Assembly (NCBI GenBank): GCA_018240745.1
Contig: JAFEFF010000089.1
Coordinates: 1-56,717 of the forward strand
Length of the DNA stretch: 56,717 nt
Reading direction: 5' to 3'
DNA from: Pseudomonadota bacterium
Lineage (GTDB): Bacteria > Pseudomonadota > Alphaproteobacteria > Reyranellales > Reyranellaceae
Positions 1 through 8,139 of this stretch are shown one piece after another. The notes under the pieces are model-generated. The model saw only the letters and a program-made list of their open reading frames with translations, made no database searches and had not been told where the DNA came from. The first letter of the stretch is position 1. Every line of letters begins with the position of its first letter. The translations under genes and the position numbers were made by a program.

Positions 1-1
1 C

Positions 2-703
2 GGCTCGGCGATCGTGAAGGCGGCCGACAAGGTCATCGCCAAGGGCAAGAAGATCGCCGCCCACCTGATGGAGGCGTCGGCCGCCGACGTGGTGTTCGAG
101 AACGGCACCTTCAAGGTCGCGGGCACCGACAAGGCGGTGCCGCTCGCCCAGGCGGTGTTCGCCGCCTACGTGCCGCACAACTACCCGCTCCAGGAGCTGG
201 AGCCGGGCATGGACGAGAATGCCTTCTACGATCCGGCGAATTTCGTCTACCCCGCCGGCACGCAGATCTGCGAGGTCGAGATCGATCCCGACACCGGCCG
301 GACCGAGATCGTGAACTTCACCGCGGTCGATGATTTCGGCAACGTCATCAATCCGATGATCGTCGAGGGCCAGGTGCATGGCGGCATTACCCAGGGCGTC
401 GGCCAGGCGCTGCTGGAATGCGCCGTCTACGACAAGGATACGGGGCAGCTGCTGAGCGGCTCCTTCAACGACTACGCCCTGCCGCGCGCCGACGACGTTC
501 CGTCGTTCAAGACCGGCTACAAGGTCACGCCCTGCCCGCACAATCCGCTGGGCGTGAAGGGATGCGGCGAGGCGGGCGCGATCGCGGCACCAGCCGCGGT
601 GATGAACGCCATTCATGACGCAGTGGCGCCGGTCGGCGTCAAGCATGTGCCGATGCCTGCGACGCCGCAGACGGTGTGGCAGGCCATCCACGGAGGAAAG
701 TGA
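2..703 (+). CDS. Molybdenum hydroxylase (xanthine/CO dehydrogenase family) large subunit, C-terminal part
   Basis: Partial: the reading frame is open from the first bases of the window, so the N-terminal two thirds lie upstream; 233 residues remain. This is the molybdopterin-binding subunit of a xanthine dehydrogenase/aldehyde oxidase/CoxL-type enzyme, which hydroxylates or oxidises small organic substrates. The C-terminal GCGEAG motif (Glu codon at 569-571) carries the glutamate used as catalytic base in this family, and the segment around [17 protein letters not shown] is typical of it. The stop overlaps the ATG of the FAD subunit by one base (TGATG), so the two are translationally coupled. 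The substrate cannot be told from this fragment; the CoxL active-site loop would lie upstream. Confidence 0.9.
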   Translation, partial: GSAIVKAADKVIAKGKKIAAHLMEASAADVVFENGTFKVAGTDKAVPLAQAVFAAYVPHNYPLQELEPGMDENAFYDPANFVYPAGTQICEVEIDPDTGRTEIVNFTAVDDFGNVINPMIVEGQVHGGITQGVGQALLECAVYDKDTGQLLSGSFNDYALPRADDVPSFKTGYKVTPCPHNPLGVKGCGEAGAIAAPAAVMNAIHDAVAPVGVKHVPMPATPQTVWQAIHGGK

Positions 704-1500
704 TGTACGATTTCGCCTACCACCGCCCCAAGACGCTGGCCGAGGCCACCGCCGCCCTGAAGGGCAAGCCCGAGGCGCGGGCCATGTCGGGCGGCATGAC
801 CCTGATCCCGACGCTCAAGCAGCGCCTGGCCAAGCCCTCCGACGTGGTGGACCTCAACGGCATCAAGGAGCTCGCCGGCATCAAGGTCGACGGCTCGGGC
901 GTGACCGTCGGCGGCATGACCCGCCACTTCGACGTGGCCTCCTCGGCCGACGTCAAGAAGGCGATCCCGGCGCTGGCCGTTCTCGCCGGGCAGATCGGCG
1001 ATCCGGCGGTGCGCAACCGCGGCACGATCGGCGGCTCGGTCGCCAACAGCGATCCGGCGGCGGACTACCCGGCGGCTGTGCTGGGGCTCGGCGCCACGAT
1101 CACGACCAACAGCCGCACCATCAAGGCCGACGACTTCTTCAAGGGCCTGTTCGAGACGGCGCTCGAGGACGGCGAGCTGATCACCGGCATCACCTTCCCG
1201 AAGGCCGACAAGGCGGGCTACATGAAGTTCCCCAACCCGGCCTCGCGCTACGCCATGGTCGGCGTGTTCGTCGCCAAGACCGGCAACAACGTTCGCGTCG
1301 CCGTGACCGGCGCCGGCCCGTGCGTTTTCCGCGTCAAGGCCATGGAAGATGCGCTCGCCAGGAACTTCTCCTCGGACGCGATCAAGGACATCAAGGTGCC
1401 GGCCGACGGCCTGAACAGCGATATCCATGGCAGCGCCGAGTATCGCGCCCACCTGGTCAACGTGATGGCGCGTCGCGCTGTCGACCAGGCCAACAAGTAG
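703..1500 (+). CDS. Molybdenum hydroxylase FAD-binding (medium, CoxM-like) subunit
   Basis: 265 aa. It passes electrons from the Fe-S subunit to FAD in the same heteromeric oxidoreductase as the preceding gene. The FAD-binding signatures are visible: SGGMTLIP at residues 29-36 and RNRGTIGGSVANSDPAAD at 104-121, with the CO-dehydrogenase flavoprotein C-terminal domain behind. Length is normal for CoxM/CutM (about 265-290). I chose ATG 703 because GGAGGAAAG lies just upstream (692-700) and it overlaps the preceding stop. An in-frame GTG at 676 would put 27 bases of overlap inside the upstream gene. The small 2Fe-2S subunit is not downstream, so it must be upstream or elsewhere. A strong hairpin follows. 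Confidence 0.93.
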   Translation: MYDFAYHRPKTLAEATAALKGKPEARAMSGGMTLIPTLKQRLAKPSDVVDLNGIKELAGIKVDGSGVTVGGMTRHFDVASSADVKKAIPALAVLAGQIGDPAVRNRGTIGGSVANSDPAADYPAAVLGLGATITTNSRTIKADDFFKGLFETALEDGELITGITFPKADKAGYMKFPNPASRYAMVGVFVAKTGNNVRVAVTGAGPCVFRVKAMEDALARNFSSDAIKDIKVPADGLNSDIHGSAEYRAHLVNVMARRAVDQANK

Positions 1501-1530
1501 CCGATCCGGCCGGAACCGGCTAAGGTTGAT

Positions 1531-1552
1531 GGGCGCTCCGAGAGGAGCGCCC
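1531..1552 (+). terminator. Hairpin terminator after the molybdenum hydroxylase genes
   Basis: A perfect 9 bp stem GGGCGCTCC / GGAGCGCCC closes a GAGA tetraloop, 30 bases after the FAD-subunit stop and 32 bases before pcp. There is only a weak pyrimidine tail (TTCGCAT), so it may be a moderate terminator. Confidence 0.6.
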
Positions 1553-1583
1553 TTCGCATGTGTGGGATGCAGGGTGTGTGGGC

Positions 1584-2225
1584 ATGAAGGCACTGGTCAC
1601 CGGGTTCGATGCGTTCGGCGGCGACAAGGTCAATCCGTCGATCCTTGCGGTGCGCCGGCTCAAGCGGCGGCTGAACGGGATCGCCATCCACACCGTGGAG
1701 CTGCCGACCTCCTACGCCCGTTCGCCGATCGTCTTGCGCGCGGCGATCCACGAGGTGCAGCCCGAGATCGTGCTGGGCGTGGGCCAGGCCGGCGGGCGCG
1801 CCGAGCTCTGCCTCGAGCGGGTGGCGATCAACGTCCAGGACGCGCGCATCAAGGACAACGATGGCAAGCAGCCGATCGACCGGCCGGTGGTGCGCGAGGG
1901 CCCGGCGGCCTATTTCGCGACGCTGCCGATCAAGGCGTGCGTCGCCGAGATGCGCAAGGCGGGCCTGCCGGCCGCCGTGTCGAACACCGCCGGCACTTTC
2001 GTCTGCAATCATGTCTTCTACGCCACCATGGACATGGCCGCCGCGCACGCGATGAGCTACCGCGGCGGCTTCCTGCACATCCCCTACCTGCCCGAGCAGG
2101 CGGCGCGGGTCGGCGGCGGGCCGTCGATGAGCCTGGACGACATCGTGCGCGGCATCGAGATCGTGCTGGCTGTCAGCGCGGCCCGCCAGGTCGACCTACA
2201 CAGCGTCGAGGGACGGATTTCGTGA
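1584..2225 (+). CDS. pcp: Pyroglutamyl-peptidase I
   Basis: 213 aa cytosolic cysteine peptidase (family C15) that removes N-terminal pyroglutamate from peptides. The N-terminus MKALVTGFDAFGGDKVNPS is the family signature. The catalytic triad is in place: Glu79 (CLERVAINVQ), Cys141 (AGTFVCNHVFY) and His165 (FLHIPYLPEQ), at positions matching the family's usual Glu80/Cys143/His167 region. Start ATG 1584 aligns with homologues; an upstream in-frame GTG at 1560 would overlap the tail of the terminator. It looks monocistronic, between a hairpin terminator and a large palindromic element. Single-copy Pcp is common in soil proteobacteria; no special partner is visible. Confidence 0.95.
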   Translation: MKALVTGFDAFGGDKVNPSILAVRRLKRRLNGIAIHTVELPTSYARSPIVLRAAIHEVQPEIVLGVGQAGGRAELCLERVAINVQDARIKDNDGKQPIDRPVVREGPAAYFATLPIKACVAEMRKAGLPAAVSNTAGTFVCNHVFYATMDMAAAHAMSYRGGFLHIPYLPEQAARVGGGPSMSLDDIVRGIEIVLAVSAARQVDLHSVEGRIS

Positions 2226-2238
2226 TGGCGTCTCTTTC

Positions 2239-2318
2239 GCTGGGGGCGCGTCACTCCAGTGACGCGTCATAGGGTGTCGAGACCGCATGACGCGTCACTG
2301 GAGTGACGCGGCCCCAGC
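2239..2318. repeat. 80 bp palindromic element, 32 bp arms
   Basis: Left arm 2239-2270 and right arm 2287-2318 are reverse complements over 32 bases with a single mismatch and a 16-base loop. Each arm also contains its own short dyad (GTCACTCCAGTGAC / GTCACTGGAGTGAC). It fills most of the pcp to enolase-superfamily gap. As RNA it would form one very long hairpin and could act as terminator or mRNA-stabilising structure, but the nested dyad and a diverged relative at 3597-3641 suggest an interspersed palindromic repeat. Confidence 0.75.
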
Positions 2319-2332
2319 AGAAGAGATCCGAG

Positions 2333-3421
2333 ATGCCCAAACTTCGATCGATCGACGCCAGGAACTTTCGCATCCCGCTCGACGTGCCGGCGTCGGACTC
2401 CACGCACGGGGTCATGACGTCGTTCGAGCTGATCACGGCGCGGGCCACCGACGCGGACGGGCAGGAGGGCGTCGGCTACACCTATACCACCGGCCACAAT
2501 GGCGGCGCGGTCCATCATCTTCTGGCACGCGAGATTCCCGAGGTCGTCGCCGGCGTCGACTGCGATCTGATCGAGGCGATCTGGCAGAAGGTCTGGTGGG
2601 CGTTGCACTACGGCGGCCGCGGCGGGCCGTCGGTGCTGGCGCTGTCGGCACTCGACATGGCGCTGTGGGACCTCAAGGCGAAGCGCGCGAACCTGCCGCT
2701 CTATCGTCTGCTCGGCGGCAACGATCCGAAGGTGCCGTGCTACGCCGGCGGGATCGATCTCGACCTGTCGGTGAAGGACCTCTTGGCGCAGACCGACGGC
2801 AACCTCGCGAAGGGCTTCCGCGCCATCAAGACCAAGGTCGGTCGCGACTTCCTGCACGAGGACGTCGAGCGCATCCGCGCCATGCGCAAGCATCTGGGCG
2901 ACGGCTTCCCGCTGATGGTCGACGCCAACATGAAGTGGTCGGCCGACGAGGCGATCCGCCGGGCGCGGGCGCTGCGGGACTTCGACCTGGTGTGGCTGGA
3001 GGAGCCGACCATCCCCGACGACGTCGCCGGCCACGCGCGCATCCTGCGCGACGGCGGGCTGCCGGTCGCGACCGGCGAGAACTTCCGCACGCTCTGGGAG
3101 TTCCAGCAGATGATCTCGGTCGGCGGCGTGACCTATCCCGAGCCTGACGTCACCAACTGCGGCGGCCCGACCGTGTTCATGAAGGTTGCGCACCTTGCCG
3201 AGGCGTTCAATCTGCCGGTCACCTCGCACGGGGCGCACGACGTGACGGTGCACCTGCTGGCCGCCTGCCCCAACCGCAGCTTCCTCGAGACGCACGGCTT
3301 CGGCATCAACGGCTACATCGCCGATCCGATGCGGATCGAGGACGGCAAAGCGATCGCGCCCGAGCGGCCGGGCCACGGCGTCGTGTTCGACTGGAAGAAG
3401 CTGGAGAAGGTCACGGCCTAG
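2333..3421 (+). CDS. Enolase-superfamily enzyme (mandelate racemase/muconate lactonizing family)
   Basis: 362 aa. It has the two-domain layout: an N-terminal capping domain (about 1-125) and a C-terminal TIM barrel. Active-site residues typical of the mandelate racemase branch are visible: a KxK pair (Lys166, Lys168 in AIKTKVG), metal ligands Asp197 (VDANMKW), Glu223 (WLEEP) and Glu249 (ATGEN), and His299 in SHGAHD as the opposite-face base. These enzymes abstract an alpha proton from a carboxylate; most proteins of this pattern are sugar-acid dehydratases or racemases. I cannot name the substrate. Start ATG 2333 follows GAGATCCGAG. No sugar-acid transporter or aldolase neighbours it, so it reads as a stand-alone catabolic gene. 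Confidence 0.88.
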   Translation: MPKLRSIDARNFRIPLDVPASDSTHGVMTSFELITARATDADGQEGVGYTYTTGHNGGAVHHLLAREIPEVVAGVDCDLIEAIWQKVWWALHYGGRGGPSVLALSALDMALWDLKAKRANLPLYRLLGGNDPKVPCYAGGIDLDLSVKDLLAQTDGNLAKGFRAIKTKVGRDFLHEDVERIRAMRKHLGDGFPLMVDANMKWSADEAIRRARALRDFDLVWLEEPTIPDDVAGHARILRDGGLPVATGENFRTLWEFQQMISVGGVTYPEPDVTNCGGPTVFMKVAHLAEAFNLPVTSHGAHDVTVHLLAACPNRSFLETHGFGINGYIADPMRIEDGKAIAPERPGHGVVFDWKKLEKVTA

Positions 3422-3775
3422 ACCGGGAAAACAATCCACATTTTGGGGATAAGTCCGGCCGCGCGAGTCTCATCATGGGCATTGGCTCGGACTGGAACCG
3501 CGATTTGCCGCCTGAAAAGCCCAAGCCAATGCCCTTAATAGGTGTTCGGCGCGTGATCGTGCAGTGTCGCGCGCATGATGATGATCATCGGACCGTGCCG
3601 CTCCAGTGGCGCTCATGATTTCCGATCGCCCCTGGAGTGGCGCGCTGCAATAGAGGTGTTTTTTCAGGAGAGCGGAATCGGTGGATTCGTGGACTCCTGG
3701 CCCAAAACCCTTGTGCCATCGGCATCCAACCGGTCCACACCCGAGTGGACTCCTGTGGACTCCGTGGACCTCGCC
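3422..3775. other. 354 bp intergenic region between convergent genes, with dyads and GTGGACTCC repeats
   Basis: No credible gene. It contains (a) an inverted repeat GGGCATTGGCT 3477-3487 / AGCCAATGCCC 3524-3534 followed by TTAATA, a possible terminator for the upstream gene; (b) an imperfect palindrome 3597-3614 / 3624-3641 sharing the CTCCAGTG core with the element at 2239-2318; (c) GTGGACTCC at 3689, 3745 and 3755, with variants at 3681 and 3764, reaching the stop codon of the RND permease at 3776. Confidence 0.6.
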
Positions 3776-6700
3776 TTACTCCGCCGCCAGTGCGAGCGGC
3801 TGTGGCGCCTGGTGCAATGGCACGGTCTCCGCGGCCGGTCGCCTGACCCGGAACCACGCGGCGTAGAGCGCCGGCAGGAAGAGCAGCGTGAGGGCGGTCG
3901 CGACCAGCAGGCCGCCCATCAGCGCCACTGCCATCGGCCCCCAGAACACGCTGCGCGACAACGGGATCATGGCGAAGATCGCCGTGCCGGCGGTCAGCAG
4001 GATCGGCCGCGCGCGGCGCACCGTGGCGCCCACCACTGCGTCCCATGCGGCGTGGCCGGCGGCGATGTCCTGGTCGATCTGGTCGACCAGTATCACCGAG
4101 TTGCGCATGATCATGCCGGCCAGCGCGATCGTGCCGAGCAACGACACGAAGCCGAACGGCTGGTCGAACAGCAGCAGGAACAGGGCCACGCCGATCATGC
4201 CGAGCGGCGCCGTCAGCAGCACCAGCGCGAGCTTGGAGAAGCTCCTGAGCTGCAGCATCAGGAAGAGCAGGGTGAGGAAGGCCATCACCGGCATCATCTT
4301 GAAGATCGAGCCCTGGCTCTTGGCGCTCTCCTCCTTGTCGCCGCCGACCTCGATGCGATAGCCGGGCGGCAGGCTGGCGCGCACCGCCTCGAGTGCCTTG
4401 TCGAGGCGCGTCGCGACGTCGGGGCCCTGCACGCCGTCGCGCACGCCGGCGCGGACGGTCATCAGCAGCTCCTTGTTGCGCCGCCACAGGATCGGCTCCT
4501 CGAGCTCGTAGTGCAGGGTCGCGAGCTGGTCGAGCGAGACGATGCCGCCGGTCGCGGTGCGCAGGTGGATCGATTCCAGGCCCTCGACGCTGAGCCGCTC
4601 GGGCGTCACGGCACGGGCAACGACGTCGATCGTCTCGGTGCCTTCTCGGTACTGCGTCACGGTCACGCCCGACAGGATGGTCTGCAGGGCGTTGCTCAGG
4701 AGCTGCGAATCGACGCCGAGCGCGCGCGCCTTGGCCTGGTCGACGTCGAGCCGCACCGACTTCGCCAGCTCGTTCCAGTCGAAGTTGATGTCGCGCGTGT
4801 CGGGATCGGCCTTGAACACCTGGCGGACCTGCTCGGCGACGGTGCGCACGTGCTGCGGATCCTCGCCCAGCACGCGGAACATCACCGGATAGGCGACCGG
4901 CGGCCCGTTCTGCAGGCGCGAGACGCGGCCGCGCACCGCCTCGAAGTGGTCCTCGAACAGCCGGGTCAGCCCGGCGACCACCCGCTCGCGCGAGTCGATA
5001 CCCTTGGTCATGACGATGACCTGGCCGAAATTGGCATTGGTGAGCTCGGGCACGGTCGGCAGGTAGAAGCGCGGCGAGCCCGCACCGATGTACGAGGTAT
5101 AGAAGGCGACATCCTCGTTTCCGGCCAGCCACTGCTCGAGCTTCTTCACTTCGGCGTCGGTCGCGGCGTAGGAGGCGCCCTGCGCCAGCCTGAGGTCGAC
5201 GATCAGCTCGGGCCGGTTGGCGGTCGGGAAGAACTGCTTCTGCACGAGCTGGAACGAGGCCATGGCGGCGACGAACGCAGCCGCGGTGACGGCGATCGTC
5301 GTCCAGCGCCAGTTGATGCACCAGGTCACCAGCTTGCGGAAGGCGCTGTAGAGGCGGCTGTCGTAGGGGTCGTGATGCTGCACCTTGGGTGTCGGCAGCA
5401 GGCGGTAGCCCAGCCAGGGGGTGAACAGAACCGCCACGAACCACGAGATCACCAGCGACATCCCCACGACCCAGAAGATCGAGTTGGTGTATTCTCCGGC
5501 GCTCGACTTGGCGAAGCCGACCGGCACGAAGCCCGCCGCGGTGATCAGCGTGCCGGTGAGCATGGGAAACGCCGTCGAGGTGTAGGCGAAGGTCGCCGCT
5601 TGCATGCGGCTGAAACCCTGCTCGAGCTTCACCATCATCATCTCGACGGCGATGATGGCATCGTCGACCAGCAGGCCGAGCGCGATGATCAGGGCACCCA
5701 GAGAGATGCGCTGGAAGTCGATGCCCAGCAGCATCATGCCGACGAAGGTGATGGCCAGCACCAGCGGCACCGACAGCGCCACGATGATGCCGGTGCGGAA
5801 GCCCAGGCTGATGAACGAGACCACCAGCACGATGCCCAGCGCCTCGGCCAGCGACTGGCTGAACTCGTGCACCGATTCGTCGACCACCTCGGGCTGGTTG
5901 GCGACGCGATGGACGGTGACGCCCACGGGAAGGTCGCGCTGGATCTCGTCCATCGCCTTGTCGAGCGCCTTGCCGAGCTGCTGCACGTTGCCGCCGGCCT
6001 GCATCACCACGCCGAGGCCGATCACCGGCTTGCCGTTGAACCGCATCGAGGACTGGCGCGGATCGACATAGCCGCGCTTGACGTCGGCGACGTCGCCCAG
6101 GGTGAGGGTGCGGCCGGCGGCGCTGAACGGCATGGCCATCAGTTGCTCTTCCGAGCTCGGCGCGCCGTCGACGCGGATCGCCATGCGCTCGCCCCTGGTT
6201 TCGATCGTACCGGACGCGGCGATCGCGTTCTGCTTGCGCACGAGGTCGAAGATCTGGTCGAGCGGGATGCCGAGCATGGCAAGCCGCGCATGGCTGAACT
6301 CGATATAGATCTTCTGGTCCTGGACGCCGAACAGGTCGGCCTTGGTGACGTCGGGCACGCGCAGCAGCCGCAGCCGCGCCTCCTTGACCATCGCCTTCAG
6401 CTCGGCGTCGGAGAAGCCGTCGGCCTCGAACGCCCAGATCAGGCTGTAGGTGTCGCCGTACTCGTCGTTGAAGAACGGGCCGCGCACGCCCCCCTCGGGC
6501 AGGGTGCCCCTGATGTCGCCGATCTTCTTGCGCACCTGGTACCAGAGGTCGGGCACCTTGGCCGGCGGGACGTCGTCGCGAACGGAGACGTAGATCACGG
6601 TCTCGCCCGGCTTGGTGTAGCTCTGGACGTTGTAGAAGTACGGCAGCTCCTGCAGCTTGGTCTCGAGCTTGTCGGTGACCTGCTGCTCCATCTCACGCGC

Positions 6701-6877
6701 CGTCGCGCCCGGCCAGGCGGCGGAAACGACCATCTGCTTGATGGTGAAGGGCGGATCCTCGGCGCGGCCCAGGTTGAAGTAGGCGAACACGCCGGCAAGG
6801 GTGAGCAGCAGCATGAAGAACAGCGTCAGCGTGCTGTTCTCGAGCGCGAGCGCCGAAAGGTTGGTGCGCGTGGCCAT
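3776..6877 (-). CDS. RND-type efflux transporter, inner-membrane permease
   Basis: 1033 aa, the normal length of an AcrB/MexB-like (HAE1) proton-driven drug exporter. One N-terminal membrane helix (about 13-33) is followed by a periplasmic porter half, a helix bundle, a second porter half and a second bundle. The proton-relay acidic pair is present in helix 4 (LLVDDAIIAVEMM). The start ATG at 6877 abuts the stop of the adaptor gene with no spacing, so the two are translated together. No outer-membrane TolC partner is encoded nearby, so a shared TolC is likely. Regulation is probably by the divergent TetR protein at 8140. Substrate unknown; the absence of metal-specific CusA/CzcA features favours organic compounds. 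Confidence 0.93.
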   Translation of the reverse strand: MATRTNLSALALENSTLTLFFMLLLTLAGVFAYFNLGRAEDPPFTIKQMVVSAAWPGATAREMEQQVTDKLETKLQELPYFYNVQSYTKPGETVIYVSVRDDVPPAKVPDLWYQVRKKIGDIRGTLPEGGVRGPFFNDEYGDTYSLIWAFEADGFSDAELKAMVKEARLRLLRVPDVTKADLFGVQDQKIYIEFSHARLAMLGIPLDQIFDLVRKQNAIAASGTIETRGERMAIRVDGAPSSEEQLMAMPFSAAGRTLTLGDVADVKRGYVDPRQSSMRFNGKPVIGLGVVMQAGGNVQQLGKALDKAMDEIQRDLPVGVTVHRVANQPEVVDESVHEFSQSLAEALGIVLVVSFISLGFRTGIIVALSVPLVLAITFVGMMLLGIDFQRISLGALIIALGLLVDDAIIAVEMMMVKLEQGFSRMQAATFAYTSTAFPMLTGTLITAAGFVPVGFAKSSAGEYTNSIFWVVGMSLVISWFVAVLFTPWLGYRLLPTPKVQHHDPYDSRLYSAFRKLVTWCINWRWTTIAVTAAAFVAAMASFQLVQKQFFPTANRPELIVDLRLAQGASYAATDAEVKKLEQWLAGNEDVAFYTSYIGAGSPRFYLPTVPELTNANFGQVIVMTKGIDSRERVVAGLTRLFEDHFEAVRGRVSRLQNGPPVAYPVMFRVLGEDPQHVRTVAEQVRQVFKADPDTRDINFDWNELAKSVRLDVDQAKARALGVDSQLLSNALQTILSGVTVTQYREGTETIDVVARAVTPERLSVEGLESIHLRTATGGIVSLDQLATLHYELEEPILWRRNKELLMTVRAGVRDGVQGPDVATRLDKALEAVRASLPPGYRIEVGGDKEESAKSQGSIFKMMPVMAFLTLLFLMLQLRSFSKLALVLLTAPLGMIGVALFLLLFDQPFGFVSLLGTIALAGMIMRNSVILVDQIDQDIAAGHAAWDAVVGATVRRARPILLTAGTAIFAMIPLSRSVFWGPMAVALMGGLLVATALTLLFLPALYAAWFRVRRPAAETVPLHQAPQPLALAAE

Positions 6878-8023
6878 CTACGGCGCTCCGGTCAGCGGCT
6901 TCACCTTCTGGCCGGGCTCGAGCTTGTGCACGCCTGCGGTGGCGACGATCTCGCCATCGGCTACGCCGGAGGCGATCAGCGCCGTCTCGTCGCGCCAGCG
7001 CGAGATCGTCACCGGCCTGAGCGACACCGTGCCCGTCGCCTTGTCGACCACCCAGACCGCGGGCTGCGTGCCCTGCTGGAAGATGGCGCTGAGCGGCACC
7101 TCGGCGAGCGGCACCGGGTCGGGCCGCGACAGGGTCAGCGAGGCGGTCATGCCGATGCCGATGAACGACGGCGGCTCGATGATGGTGAAGCGCGCCGCGT
7201 AGGTTCGGGTCATCGGATCGGCGCTGGGCGAGAGCTCGCGCAGCCTGGCGCGATGGAGGTGGCCCGCGTCGGACCACAATTCGAAGCTCACCTGGCTCGC
7301 ATCGCGCACGAGCTTGAGTCGGTGCTCGGGGACACCGACCAGGATTTCGAGCTCGTCGGTGCGGGCGAGCTTCACCATGCCCTGGCCCTGCGCCAGCACC
7401 TGGCCGACCTCGGCCTGCACGGCGGTGATCACGCCGGCGGCGTCGGCATGCAACTCGGTGTAGGCGAGGTTGTGCTCGGCGGTCGCGAGCTGGCTCTGCG
7501 CCTGCTCGACCCTGGCATAGGAAGTCGAGGAGACCGACTGGCGGGTGTCGAGCGTCTGGGTCATGAACGCGGCGCTGCCGCGCAGCGCCTGGTAGCGGTC
7601 GAGATCGGCCTTGGCGCGGGAATAGTCGGCCTCGGCCGAGGCGAGCGCGGCGCGCGCATTGTCGACGGCGAGCTGGTAGTCGGCTGGATCGATGCGGGCG
7701 ATCAACTGACCGGGCTTCACGATGGCGCCGACATCGACCTCGCGGCTGATCACCTTGCCGGCGACCCGAAAGCCCAGCGTGGTTTCGATCCGCGGTACAA
7801 CCGTGCCGGCCAGCATCAGGCTGTGCATGTGCGGCCGGAAGTCGATCGCGGCCACGCGGGCGGGGCGGATAACCTCGCTGGCGGCCGGCGTCACGGGGCC
7901 GGCGCCGTTGTTCCAGGTGAAGGCGCCTGCCGCGATCAGGGCGACGGCGGCGATGCCGGCAGTTGCGAACAGGGTTTTGCGGGAGAGGAGGCGCGAGGCG
8001 AAGCCATCAACAGGGAGCCGCAT
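6878..8023 (-). CDS. RND efflux periplasmic adaptor (membrane fusion protein)
   Basis: 381 aa. A basic N-terminus followed by a hydrophobic helix (about 19-37) anchors or exports it. After this come the beta-sandwich/lipoyl half-motif (VKPGQLIARIDPADYQLA), an alpha-helical hairpin rich in Ala/Gln, the second lipoyl half and a C-terminal beta-barrel (RLRELSPSADPMTRTY), the usual order in HlyD/AcrA adaptors. It bridges the permease and an outer-membrane channel. Start ATG 8023 has AAGGA about 7 bases upstream on the minus strand. It is the first gene of the two-gene efflux operon, and its promoter lies inside the TetR operator region. Confidence 0.92.
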   Translation of the reverse strand: MRLPVDGFASRLLSRKTLFATAGIAAVALIAAGAFTWNNGAGPVTPAASEVIRPARVAAIDFRPHMHSLMLAGTVVPRIETTLGFRVAGKVISREVDVGAIVKPGQLIARIDPADYQLAVDNARAALASAEADYSRAKADLDRYQALRGSAAFMTQTLDTRQSVSSTSYARVEQAQSQLATAEHNLAYTELHADAAGVITAVQAEVGQVLAQGQGMVKLARTDELEILVGVPEHRLKLVRDASQVSFELWSDAGHLHRARLRELSPSADPMTRTYAARFTIIEPPSFIGIGMTASLTLSRPDPVPLAEVPLSAIFQQGTQPAVWVVDKATGTVSLRPVTISRWRDETALIASGVADGEIVATAGVHKLEPGQKVKPLTGAP

Positions 8024-8089
8024 GGGGGCTATCCTTGTGTCGTTCCGTGGCCCCTAAGGGCGGAGTACAATCGCGGCATCGACTGAACG

Positions 8090-8118
8090 TCGATATCTTA
8101 ACGTTGATAAGTTATCAA
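8090..8118 (-). promoter_or_regulatory. Promoter of the RND efflux operon (sigma-70 type)
   Basis: On the minus strand TTGATA (8118-8113) is followed after exactly 17 bases by TATCGA (8095-8090). This predicts a start near 8083 and a leader of about 60 bases to the adaptor ATG at 8023. The -35 lies in the right arm of the operator 8098-8124, so a bound repressor would block it. Confidence 0.55.
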
Positions 8119-8124
8119 TGTTAA
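8098..8124. promoter_or_regulatory. Palindromic TetR operator between efflux operon and regulator
   Basis: TTAACGTTGATAA (8098-8110), one spacer base, TTATCAATGTTAA (8112-8124): 13 bp arms with one mismatch. It is the only strong AT-rich dyad between the divergent genes. It covers the -35 elements of both proposed promoters, as expected for autoregulated TetR-RND pairs such as AcrR and MexR-like systems. Confidence 0.75.
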
Positions 8125-8132
8125 TATATCTG
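8104..8132 (+). promoter_or_regulatory. Promoter of the TetR regulator gene
   Basis: TTGATA (8104-8109), 17 bases, TATCTG (8127-8132); a TATATC at 8125 with 15-base spacing is the alternative. The predicted start near 8139 leaves essentially no leader before the ATG at 8140, and no Shine-Dalgarno sequence is visible. The promoter overlaps the operator. Confidence 0.5.
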
Positions 8133-8139
8133 TCAAGCG

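Noticed and set aside
3575..8086. A 1503-codon plus-strand open frame opposite the RND genes
   Set aside because: The product is almost all Arg, His, Glu and Gly without domain structure; it is the antisense frame of two well-recognised GC-rich genes.
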